Origin: Phycisphaerae bacterium
GTDB taxonomy: Bacteria; Planctomycetota; Phycisphaerae; UBA1845; UTPLA1
Reading direction: 5' to 3'
Length of the DNA: 64,000 nt
NCBI GenBank assembly: GCA_019636475.1
Contig: JAHBXN010000004.1
Span: 407,073 to 471,072, forward strand
Translations under genes and position numbers: made by a program
Notes under the pieces: generated by a model
The model's database searches: none
What the model saw: only the letters and a program-made list of their open reading frames with translations
What the model was told of the DNA's origin: nothing
Shown: piece by piece, positions 18,862 through 27,091 of the stretch
Layout: each line of letters begins with the position of its first letter
Position numbering within the stretch: position 1 is the first letter of the stretch

Positions 18862-20127
18862 TTACCGCTTGCGCGTTTTGAAGTTCGGCTGGGATGGCCG
18901 GGCATACTGCCGCAAGGCCTCCAGCAGTTCCCGCATGTCCGATGCGAGCGGCGCCACCACCTCCAGCGGCTTGTTGGTGATCGGATGGGTCACCTTCAGA
19001 CGATGGGCGTGGAGTAGCTGCCGCTTCCACCGCAATTCATCGGAGTCCGTCGGCCTCCCCGTCGCATGCCGGAGTGAAATATTCCGTCCGCCGTAAAACG
19101 GATCGCCGACGATCGGATGCCTGATATGAGACATGTGGATGCGTAGCTGGTGAGTCCGTCCCGTCTTTGGATAGAGCTCGACAAGGCTGAATCCTGCAAA
19201 ACGCTCAAGCACGCGATAGCGCGTGACGGCCTCCTTGAATAGCTTTTTCTCGAACTTGCCGCCCATCCGCTCGGCGAAACCCGTGGCGATATACCGATCA
19301 TGAACGGTCGGATGCTGGCCGATCGGCACGTCAATCACATCTTCGTCGAACTCGGGCGCGCCGTGGACAATCGCGACGTACACCTTCTCCGTTTCACGTC
19401 GTTCAAACTGAAGAGAGAGTCGCCAGTGCGCTTCATCGGTCTTCGCGACGATCATGATCCCGGTCGTGTTCTTATCAAGTCGATGCACGATACCCGGCCG
19501 AAATGGATCATCCGTCTTCGCCAGACTGCTTGAGTAGTACGCCAGTGCGTTTGCGACCGTGCCGCGCTGCTCGCGCCGCGCCGGGTGAACGATCATGCCG
19601 GCCGGCTTGTTGATCGCGATGATAAATTCATCCTCGAACACAATATCGAGAGGGATGTTCTCCGGCGTCACCTCATAGGGTTCCGGCGCCGGAAATGCCA
19701 TATCGATGACATCACCCGCTTCCATTTCATAGCTGTTCTTCGTGGGCTTCCCGTTGACGGTGATTTCGCCGCGTTTGATCTGACGCTGGATCATTGACCG
19801 CGAGATATGCCGAAACCGGCCGTGAAGATATTTGTCCAGCCGCCGCCCGGGAAGTTTCCGCGCAATCACGATCCGGGCCCGCCGAGGGTCCGTCGTCATC
19901 GCCGGGCGGAATCGTTCAACCACATCGTCGTCATCGAGCCCCGCTTCGGCGGCAGCGCTCGCTTCGAGCGGGCCGGCGTCCGCGAAGGGATCGTCCACGG
20001 CGGCGTCGATGTCGCCGCGTGTCGCCGACGCATCGGAGGGCCCATCGTCGCCACTGCTCACGATGTCGTCATCTTCCCATGCCTCCGCGTCGGAGCCGCG
20101 TTCCATTGGACCGGGTTCTTTTGCCAT
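18862..20127 (-). CDS. 23S rRNA pseudouridine synthase, RluD/RluC family
   Basis: Isomerises uridines in 23S rRNA. After an acidic, probably disordered N terminus of about 85 residues comes an S4 RNA-binding domain (GRRLDKYLHGRF..SRSMIQRQI, near 94-130). The catalytic domain follows, with the active-site Asp in GIVHRLDKNTTG (near 214), the KVYVAIVHG strand and the C-terminal GRTHQLRIHM motif. The frame stays open to 20349, but the ATG at 20217 shares its CATG with the der start codon. The ATG at 20127 (MAKEPG) is therefore preferred and leaves an 88-base divergent promoter region. About 421 residues. Whether it makes the RluD or RluC set of modifications is undecided. Confidence 0.9.
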   Translation of the reverse strand: MAKEPGPMERGSDAEAWEDDDIVSSGDDGPSDASATRGDIDAAVDDPFADAGPLEASAAAEAGLDDDDVVERFRPAMTTDPRRARIVIARKLPGRRLDKYLHGRFRHISRSMIQRQIKRGEITVNGKPTKNSYEMEAGDVIDMAFPAPEPYEVTPENIPLDIVFEDEFIIAINKPAGMIVHPARREQRGTVANALAYYSSSLAKTDDPFRPGIVHRLDKNTTGIMIVAKTDEAHWRLSLQFERRETEKVYVAIVHGAPEFDEDVIDVPIGQHPTVHDRYIATGFAERMGGKFEKKLFKEAVTRYRVLERFAGFSLVELYPKTGRTHQLRIHMSHIRHPIVGDPFYGGRNISLRHATGRPTDSDELRWKRQLLHAHRLKVTHPITNKPLEVVAPLASDMRELLEALRQYARPSQPNFKTRKR

Positions 20128-20215
20128 GCGCTGATACAAACCTTTCGCAATCCAATCAGTATCGTCGGTCTGACTCAGCGTGCCAAGTTCGTCCCGGCGC
20201 GATAGAATCTCCGCC

Positions 20216-21565
20216 ATGTCACTGCCAATGGTCGCCATCGTCGGTCGCCCCAACGTCGGGAAGAGTTCGCTTCTCAATCTGCTCGCCCGCGAGCGAATCA
20301 GCATCGTCGATCCGACCGCGGGCGTTACGAGGGACCGTGTGGCCGCCATTATCGAGCACGAGGAGCGATACTTCGAACTCGTCGATACCGGCGGCTACGG
20401 CATCGAAGATCACGACAATCTGACCGATCATGTGGAAGGGCAGATCCAGCTCGCAATCGCCGGCGCTTCGCTCGTGCTGTTTGTCGTCGATGTCATGGAC
20501 GAAATCACGCCACTCGACAGCGAGGTGGCCCAGATGCTGCGTCACGTCAAACGACCGGTCCAGCTCGTCGTCAACAAGGTGGACGCGCCCCTGCACGAAT
20601 CGCAGGCGGGCCGGTTCATCGCGCTGGGTTTCGGCGAACCGGTGTGTGTCTCGGCGCTGCATGGGCACAATCGGCGAGGGCTCCTTGATCGAATCCTGGA
20701 GAGACTTGGTGACCAGTCCGCGACCGAGCGGCCGAACCCGGTCATGCGCGTCGCGCTCGTCGGGCGGCGAAATGTCGGCAAAAGTTCATTCATCAATGCG
20801 CTGGCCGGAGTCGAGCGGGTCATTGTCAGCGAAGTGCCGGGAACCACGCGCGATTCGGTCGATGTCCGGTTTGAATTCGACGGCCAGGAGTTCATCGCAA
20901 TTGACACCGCGGGAGTGAAGAAGAAGAGCAAGCACAAGACAGACATCGAGTTTTATGGATATACCCGCGCGACCGCATCAATCCGGCGGGCCGATGTCAT
21001 TCTTTTCGTTGTCGATTCCACCGTCCCGATCACGGATGTGGACAAGAAGTTGGCGGACATGATTGTGCAGGAATTCAAGCCCTGCGTGGTCGTTGTGAAC
21101 AAGTGGGACCTCGCCAAAGGGCGCGCGTCGGCAGAGGATTACGCAGGCTACATCGAGAAGACCCTTCCACACATGGCCCATGCGCCGCTGGCGTTTACAA
21201 CGGCGACCGAAGCCAGAAACACCAAAGCCGCGATCGAACTCGCTCGCAGCCTGTTCAAGCAGGCCTCCACGCGTGTGACCACCGGGCAACTCAATCGTGC
21301 AGTCGAGGAAGTGCTGATGGCGTCCCAGCCGCAGTCCGACAAGCATGGTGCGCAGCCGCGAATCTATTACGCCACCCAGGTATCTGTCTGTCCGCCGACC
21401 CTCGTGTTGTTCGTGAACAACCCCGCACTCATGCGCGATCAGTATCGCCGGTTTGTCGAACGGCGAATCCGCGAAGCTTTACCCTTCGAGGAGATACCGG
21501 TACGATTGATCTGGAGAGCGAGGCAGTCCCACGAGACCGCCGGTCGCGGATCGCATCACGAGTGA
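20216..21565 (+). CDS. der: Ribosome assembly GTPase Der (EngA)
   Basis: Essential GTPase with two tandem G domains that acts in 50S subunit maturation. Domain 1 begins at once with the P-loop GRPNVGKSS (8-16), followed by DTGGYG near 58 and NKVD. Domain 2 has P-loop GRRNVGKSS near 182, DTAGVKKK near 229 and NKWD. A C-terminal KH-like domain spans about residues 345-435. The length of 449 is normal. The ATG at 20216 sits immediately before the first P-loop strand (MSLPMVAIVGRP), as in other Der proteins. It is divergent from the pseudouridine synthase gene, and the neighbouring ribosome-related functions are consistent. The zinc-ribbon gene begins 54 bases downstream. Confidence 0.97.
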   Translation: MSLPMVAIVGRPNVGKSSLLNLLARERISIVDPTAGVTRDRVAAIIEHEERYFELVDTGGYGIEDHDNLTDHVEGQIQLAIAGASLVLFVVDVMDEITPLDSEVAQMLRHVKRPVQLVVNKVDAPLHESQAGRFIALGFGEPVCVSALHGHNRRGLLDRILERLGDQSATERPNPVMRVALVGRRNVGKSSFINALAGVERVIVSEVPGTTRDSVDVRFEFDGQEFIAIDTAGVKKKSKHKTDIEFYGYTRATASIRRADVILFVVDSTVPITDVDKKLADMIVQEFKPCVVVVNKWDLAKGRASAEDYAGYIEKTLPHMAHAPLAFTTATEARNTKAAIELARSLFKQASTRVTTGQLNRAVEEVLMASQPQSDKHGAQPRIYYATQVSVCPPTLVLFVNNPALMRDQYRRFVERRIREALPFEEIPVRLIWRARQSHETAGRGSHHE

Positions 21566-21619
21566 TTCGGTCATCCGGTCGTCGATTCGGGCGGCACTCC
21601 TCCATCGACGGAGTCTTCC

Positions 21620-22207
21620 GTGGCAATTGAATTTCACTGCGAACATTGCAACCACCTGATCCGGGCGACGGAGTCGGAAGCGGGACGAATGGGCGTGTGC
21701 CCTCACTGCAAAGGCCGGAACTATGTCCCGCGAGCGGAGGCCGAACTGGGCGAGATTCCACTCGCCCCCCTGGACGAAACTGAGGAGTTGCGGCGGCAAA
21801 GGTCCGCGCAGGAGGACGCCGCACTGCAAATGAAGCTCCTAAAGGAACGCGCCCGGGATCGCGATATGGCCGGCAAGCCTGCCTTCAAGCGACCGGATGG
21901 ATTGCCGACCGAGTCCGCCGCTTCAACCCCATCGGGAGGTCGAGCATCCACCAGCGACAGCGGCGTGTACTCAACCGGCTCATCCAAAAAGCACCTTGCC
22001 GGACTGATCGTGTCATATGTCGAATCAATGTGTTCGGCAAACCTCGAAAAAGCCGAAAAACTCGCCAGCCAGCTGGGGGCCGAGCGAAGGTTGGCCGCAA
22101 TCCTCATCGACGAGATGTTGACGGAAGACCTCACCGGGTATGGAATGCCCGCCTTACCTCGTCCGGTGCTGCTCGGATTTCTCAAGCAGCTGCGCGGTCG
22201 ACTGTAA
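21620..22207 (+). CDS. Zinc-ribbon protein of unknown function
   Basis: 195 residues. The N terminus is a short zinc ribbon, CEHC (residues 7-10) and CPHC (about 28-31), of the kind found at the start of many planctomycete regulatory and membrane proteins. A charged helix and a Ser/Gly-rich linker (residues about 80-125) follow. The C-terminal helical domain of about 70 residues starts at KKHLAGLIVSYVESMCSANLEKAEKLASQLG. There are no catalytic motifs and no membrane segment, so it is probably cytoplasmic. The GTG start has GGAG six bases upstream. It lies between der and a Ser/Thr kinase whose N terminus also has a zinc ribbon, but a link in function is not shown. Confidence 0.75.
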   Translation: MAIEFHCEHCNHLIRATESEAGRMGVCPHCKGRNYVPRAEAELGEIPLAPLDETEELRRQRSAQEDAALQMKLLKERARDRDMAGKPAFKRPDGLPTESAASTPSGGRASTSDSGVYSTGSSKKHLAGLIVSYVESMCSANLEKAEKLASQLGAERRLAAILIDEMLTEDLTGYGMPALPRPVLLGFLKQLRGRL

Positions 22208-22474
22208 GCCCCGGCCTTGCACAGGGACGTGCCGACCCACCTGACACGTTCGGCTATCGGACGACGAGTGAATTACGGTTAATCCGGCACGCGTGATCCG
22301 GAATTCGCGATTGACGCGATTCCGGCACGTCCGATTCCACTTGAACGGTGCGAAGCGCCGGGCCCGAATGAGCGGGACTATGATCGAAAGGGGAGATCGT
22401 CCGAGGACGCTGAGCCCCGCGATCAAGGCCTGGCCTCTTTCGGCCGACGAACGATCCGGATCCGACAGCATACG

Positions 22475-23818
22475 ATGGACGCCGAGACCCAGACTGAACA
22501 ACAGAAGCAGCCCGAGCGGCGAGTGGCGGTGATGTGTCCGCATTGCCGGCGCGGATACAAGATCGCGCCGAAGCTCCTCGGCAAGCGCCTCGTCTGCAAG
22601 GATTGTCGCCGCGAATGGCGCGCGGAGCGGGCCACCATGGAGGACCTTCGCGCTGCGCCGAACGCGCGCTCGGGTTCGGATCAACTCTCCGATATCGATC
22701 GATCCCCGTTCATCACCGATACCCGGCCGCACCGCGGCAGCTCTGATCTGCCGCCCACCGCCGGCGGCACAGTCGCAATCGACATGAGTTGGGCCGGCAA
22801 ACGAATCGGTCGGTATCGGGCGCGTTCGCTGCTCGGCTACGGTGGAATGGGGGTCGTCTGGCGCGCCCACGATGACACGCTCCGGAGGGACGTGGCCCTG
22901 AAAATACTCTCCCGGCAGCGCGACGAGGCAAAGGGCGGCGGATTGAATCTGGACCTCTTCATGCAAGAGGCCCGCGCCGTCGCCAAGTTGCAGCATCCGT
23001 CGGTGGTGTCGATCTATGAGGTCTCAGAGCACGACGGGTATGTATTTCTCTCGCTCGAGTTGATGGAAGGCGGCACCCTCAAGGAGTTCGTCGACCGCGA
23101 GGGAATCATCGAACCCCGAAAGTTGTTCGGCTGGCTGGTCGGACCGGCCAAAGCGCTGGCGCTGGCCCATCGTCGCGGCGTGATACACCGCGACATCAAG
23201 CCCGGCAATCTCATGTTCGACGATCACGGTAATCTGAAGCTGATGGACTTCGGATTGGCGGACGTCGTAAACGAAGCGGTCAGCGAGCGACTTCGCGGCA
23301 AGGCGGTCGGCTCACTGGGATGGGTGGCACCGGAAACGGCCAAGGGGCAAGCGACCACCGCCCAAAGTGATATCTATAGTTTCGGCCTGGTCATGCTTTT
23401 CGCGATGACCGGTCGGCCGCTGATCCACGGCAAGTCGAAGAGCGAAGTCATCTCGCTGCATCAGAATCCGCCCGACCCGAAGCTCGAGGAAATCAAGGGG
23501 CTCACTGCGCGCGGACGCCAACTGTTGCGCAAGTGCCTGGCAATGGATCCGGCGCAGCGATTTCAGAACGCGGACGAGCTTGCGGCGGCGCTGCAGGCCT
23601 GCGCCGTTGAAGACCCGTTGCATCGGGTTAAGGCCGCGAAGAAAGGTGTGTCGATCGCCGTTCTGGCCGCCATCATCGGCGGTTTCATCGGTGTCGGCCT
23701 GACGATGTACTATCTGCTCGACCTGCTCAATCAGGAGCAGCAGTTCCGCACGCCGGGCGTGGGGCCTGCGGTTCGCCAGGTCCTGCCGGCCACACCAGCT
23801 CCCTCGAAGCCGGCTTGA
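22475..23818 (+). CDS. Membrane-anchored Ser/Thr protein kinase with N-terminal zinc ribbon
   Basis: 447 residues. A zinc ribbon (Cys21, Cys24, Cys41, Cys44) opens the protein. The kinase domain spans about 108-375. It has a glycine loop GYGGMGVVWRA, ATP-binding Lys143 (VALKILS), the catalytic loop HRDIKPGN with Asp240, DFG as MDFGLAD, and an activation-segment end with APETAKGQ. All catalytic residues are present. A single TM helix near 390-412 puts the kinase in the cytoplasm with a short outside tail, unlike PASTA kinases. The nearest downstream gene encodes a double FHA-domain protein, and FHA domains bind phosphothreonine. A kinase-reader pair is a reasonable inference. The gap to that gene is 467 bases, so separate promoters are possible. 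Confidence 0.9.
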   Translation: MDAETQTEQQKQPERRVAVMCPHCRRGYKIAPKLLGKRLVCKDCRREWRAERATMEDLRAAPNARSGSDQLSDIDRSPFITDTRPHRGSSDLPPTAGGTVAIDMSWAGKRIGRYRARSLLGYGGMGVVWRAHDDTLRRDVALKILSRQRDEAKGGGLNLDLFMQEARAVAKLQHPSVVSIYEVSEHDGYVFLSLELMEGGTLKEFVDREGIIEPRKLFGWLVGPAKALALAHRRGVIHRDIKPGNLMFDDHGNLKLMDFGLADVVNEAVSERLRGKAVGSLGWVAPETAKGQATTAQSDIYSFGLVMLFAMTGRPLIHGKSKSEVISLHQNPPDPKLEEIKGLTARGRQLLRKCLAMDPAQRFQNADELAAALQACAVEDPLHRVKAAKKGVSIAVLAAIIGGFIGVGLTMYYLLDLLNQEQQFRTPGVGPAVRQVLPATPAPSKPA

Positions 23819-24285
23819 AAATCCACCGAAGAGCGGTCCGATTTCAAAAAATCCCCCGATTGCGGTGAACCGGCCGTCGGCCGGGACGCTCGGACCGGCC
23901 GGTCGTCAAGGCTTGTCAAAACGGATCAAATCTTGTCGAAGCCTGAGCATTCCTCCCTGCCGGGGTCAAAACAGCCGCCGTCACACCCCGAACAACTTGT
24001 CTCGAACGCGCAAATCTTGCCGGATTCGCGAGTATTGGCGGGCGCTGCATTCGTCCGATAAATGCTTAAATGGCCGTTGTTTGCTTCGGGATCGACCTGT
24101 TCTCGTTTTGCGCTCGCCTTTATCGGGCCAAACGGCCGTTGTGATAAGTGATTCTGGCGCGAGGTCCGGCCCCGGCGTAGCTCCGCCGAGCGGATGCGCA
24201 AACTGGTCGTTGGCAGGGACGTTCGCTCCACGGTCGAGCACGGATTGTTCGACCCGCGGTTCATCATGGATGAGGAATTCGGCCC
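23819..24285 (+). other. Intergenic region before the FHA gene
   Basis: Contains GC-rich dyads near 23870-23900 (ccggcc / ggccgg) that may end the kinase transcript. The small candidate reading frame at 24194-24289 is listed separately. Otherwise nothing recognisable; longer open frames here lack protein character. Confidence 0.35.
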
Positions 24286-24289
24286 GTGA
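24194..24289 (+). CDS. Candidate 31-residue leader/small protein coupled to the FHA gene
   Basis: An ATG opens a 31-codon frame (MRKLVVGRDV...DEEFGP) whose TGA overlaps the GTG start of the FHA gene as GTGA. Such overlap is typical of translational coupling. There is no strong ribosome site upstream (GAGCGG only) and no recognised family, so it may be chance. Conservation in relatives would decide. Confidence 0.25.
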   Translation: MRKLVVGRDVRSTVEHGLFDPRFIMDEEFGP

Positions 24290-26955
24290 GCACAACTCAG
24301 GAATTCACATCGGCGCTTTGCAGGGGACTCCGTCTGGTTGCTTCAGGTGGAGGCGGGCCTCGACAGGCCTGCGAATTGAATCATGCCGTCTCGATTCTTG
24401 GATCGGGCGATTGGTGCGATGTCATACTCGAGGCACCGGATGTCGCCGATGCGCATGCGGCGATCGTCAAATACGCCGGCTCGGGCTACCTCTGTGATCT
24501 CGGAGCCCGTGGCGGCGCGATGCTTAATGGAAGATTGGTGCGATGGGCAAGGCTGACCTCGGGCGACAAGGTCCAGGTCGGCCCCTTTGAGTTTCACGTC
24601 GAGATCGACGAAGAGGTCGCTCGCTCCGGAATGACGCAGCCGATCTTCGCACTGCGCGGAGACGATGAAATTGGACTTGTAACCAGTATCGATCCCGTGC
24701 TGCTGATCGGGAGCGACGGCGGTAGTGATATTGTATTGAAGGATCCCGGCGTCATGCCGCGGCATTGCCTGATCGTCTGGAGCGATCATGGTCCGCTGGC
24801 ACGCGATCTTACCGGCGATCGCCTTTCGTTCGTTAACGGCAGGCCGATTGCAACCGCGCTGCTGGCCGACGGCTGCACGGTTGGCGCTGGATCGTACGAG
24901 TTCGTTTTCGAAATTGAGAGCGAGCCGACTTTGGAGCAGGCTGCCGGCGGACGATTCTCGGATGGCCTGGAGGCGGAACCCGCTCCGAAGCCGGGCACCC
25001 CCGGGTTGATCGCGGCGCGCTTTGCTGCCCGCGACGGCGACATGCCGGCGGAATCGACGGCACAGCCCGGCGAGAGTGACAGGGATTTCGAAAGTCTTCC
25101 GGGGCAGACGCATTCGCGAGAGACCGGATTGGTCAAGACGAATCGCCCCAATTATTTCAATCGGATCGTTGAGACGGCCGGCGCCGATCTGGCCGAGATG
25201 GCCGAAATGGAGGCTCGCGCCGAGTGTGGGCCGGGTCGCGACGAATCTGCGGACGAGCAGGCTGCGAACGACGTACACGAGGTCGCCGGCGAAGTGCCGG
25301 AATCGACGACCGGCATGACGCCGGAAGCGATTCTTCGCAAGGCCGAACAACTCCAGCGAAAAACCGCCGAAATGCGTCGCCGTGTCGCGGACGCACAGAA
25401 AGCGCTCGACGCACGGGCGGAGAAGCATCGCGAGGAAATCCTTCGCGAGCGCCATCGACTCCGCGAGAAGCGAGCCTTGCTTCAGATGCAGGCCAAGGCG
25501 CTCGTCGAAGCGGCCAGGTCCGGGAAGAAATCGGAGGATGATGCGCCCGGCAAGTCCGTCGCGTTGGATGGCCGGAGTGATTCAGGAAACGTGCTGGAAG
25601 TCCACGACGAGCCGGCGCAGCGGGCGTTCGTCGAATATGTGGCCAACGAGTCAAGCGTCCGGCGGCTGTTGAGCGGAGCTGCCGACCTTGAAGAACTGTC
25701 CGACTTCAATGCAAAGGAAACGGATCGAATCTTGAACGACCCGCGCTCCTACGCGGAAGAGGAATCGCTCAAAACGCTGGAGGATCGGGTTGCCGAGTTG
25801 ATTCGTGTTGCCCAGTCCGAACGCAAGGAAATTGAACGCGGCGAAGCGCTGGTCGAGACGCTCCGATTTGAAACGGAACGCCAGCGACGCACACTGACCC
25901 GGCGACAGGAAAAACTCCAATCTCGCGAAAAGTCGCTCGAAGATCGATTCCGCTCGCTCACCAAGGCTCGAGACGCCATCCGCAAGGAGCGCGCGCCGCT
26001 TCTCGCGAGGTTGAAAGCACTGGATGCCGACGAGGCCGTCATTCGCGACCGGCTCTCGGAAAGCGAGCGCCTGCATCAGGACCTCGTTCGGGAGGCCGAG
26101 GCGATCGACGAATTGCAGGAAGGCCTGGAGACCCGGGAGCGAGCCTTGCTGCACAAGCTGGAATTGGAACGCCAGCGATTGCTCGCCCGGCAGACCCAAC
26201 TCAAGCGAAAAGCCGCCCAGCTCGCCAAGGCTGCTCGAGAAAAACGGCTCGCCATCGAAAAGGAAATGGTCCGTCAGCAGGCCGATCTGGAGGCTCGCGA
26301 GGCCGAATTGCGTGCCCAACGCATGGCGATCGAGGAATCGGCGCGAGGCGAATTGGAAAAAACCGCCGGAAACATTGAGCAAGTACTTAGTGTGAGGCTG
26401 TCCGAAATAGAGGCCGAACTGGAGTCGCGGCGGATGGATCTCGACACCAAGGTGCAGGAACTGGCTGGCCTGAATCATGCGCATCTGAAGGCGGCCCGCG
26501 AGGCCAACGATCCGATCGATGCGTCCCTGCGGAGAATCGCTTCGGAATTCACGGGAATTTACCAGGCATCGGAAGAGGATGCCGAGGTCGATAGCCGTCA
26601 TGGCTCGCTCGACACCCTGGCCGCGGAGATTGACGCCTTCAGCAGGCGGAATGCGAAGACGACATCAATCGAATCGGACAACGATGAAGCGTCATCGAGC
26701 GACATGTCGAACGGCTGTGCTCAGTCGGATTCCAATCTCAGGGTGCGGCCGTCGAGCGGACCGATTCTGAAGCTCGCGGACGAGGTCGGCGACGACGAAC
26801 CGGCGGTTGCGCCGATCGACAATGAAGCGGAGTCGGCCGGTTGTTCGACGGTGGATGTCCTCGATGAGGCGATGTCGAATGACACGCCCGATGCGGAATC
26901 GAAGCGACAGACGACCAACAACGATAAGGATGCCGAAACGCCATCAAGGGACTGA
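24286..26955 (+). CDS. Double FHA-domain, coiled-coil protein
   Basis: 889 residues, no signal peptide or TM segment, so cytoplasmic. Two tandem FHA-like folds fill the first 210 residues. The first spans about 12-105, with LGSGDWCDVIL, HAAI and LNGR. The second spans about 125-210, with IGSDGGSDIVLKDPGVMPRHCLI and FVNGRPI. Each keeps the Gly-x-Ser, His and Asn-Gly positions of phosphothreonine-binding FHA domains, most completely in the second. An acidic linker is followed by a heptad coiled coil from about 345-410 and again about 480-740, then an acidic, Ser-rich tail. The coil at 365-410 resembles the start of the coil in the giant protein encoded next. Probably an adaptor reading phosphorylation by the neighbouring kinase (inference). 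Start is GTG with GAGG upstream. Confidence 0.8.
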   Translation: MSTTQEFTSALCRGLRLVASGGGGPRQACELNHAVSILGSGDWCDVILEAPDVADAHAAIVKYAGSGYLCDLGARGGAMLNGRLVRWARLTSGDKVQVGPFEFHVEIDEEVARSGMTQPIFALRGDDEIGLVTSIDPVLLIGSDGGSDIVLKDPGVMPRHCLIVWSDHGPLARDLTGDRLSFVNGRPIATALLADGCTVGAGSYEFVFEIESEPTLEQAAGGRFSDGLEAEPAPKPGTPGLIAARFAARDGDMPAESTAQPGESDRDFESLPGQTHSRETGLVKTNRPNYFNRIVETAGADLAEMAEMEARAECGPGRDESADEQAANDVHEVAGEVPESTTGMTPEAILRKAEQLQRKTAEMRRRVADAQKALDARAEKHREEILRERHRLREKRALLQMQAKALVEAARSGKKSEDDAPGKSVALDGRSDSGNVLEVHDEPAQRAFVEYVANESSVRRLLSGAADLEELSDFNAKETDRILNDPRSYAEEESLKTLEDRVAELIRVAQSERKEIERGEALVETLRFETERQRRTLTRRQEKLQSREKSLEDRFRSLTKARDAIRKERAPLLARLKALDADEAVIRDRLSESERLHQDLVREAEAIDELQEGLETRERALLHKLELERQRLLARQTQLKRKAAQLAKAAREKRLAIEKEMVRQQADLEAREAELRAQRMAIEESARGELEKTAGNIEQVLSVRLSEIEAELESRRMDLDTKVQELAGLNHAHLKAAREANDPIDASLRRIASEFTGIYQASEEDAEVDSRHGSLDTLAAEIDAFSRRNAKTTSIESDNDEASSSDMSNGCAQSDSNLRVRPSSGPILKLADEVGDDEPAVAPIDNEAESAGCSTVDVLDEAMSNDTPDAESKRQTTNNDKDAETPSRD

Positions 26956-27091
26956 CGATCAGACGCGGGTCTGTTTGTCTTGAATAGAGCAGGCGAATCC
27001 CTGTTTTGCGTGAGCAGTGATTCGCGGCAACTCGGCGCGATCGATCAAGTTTCTCCGTCGATCGCGTCGGTCACGCACGGAGCTGTTTTTC

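Noticed and set aside
23865..24497. 210-codon plus-strand frame between the kinase and FHA genes
   Set aside because: It runs into the FHA coding region in another frame and shows Arg/Ser/Cys-rich chance composition.
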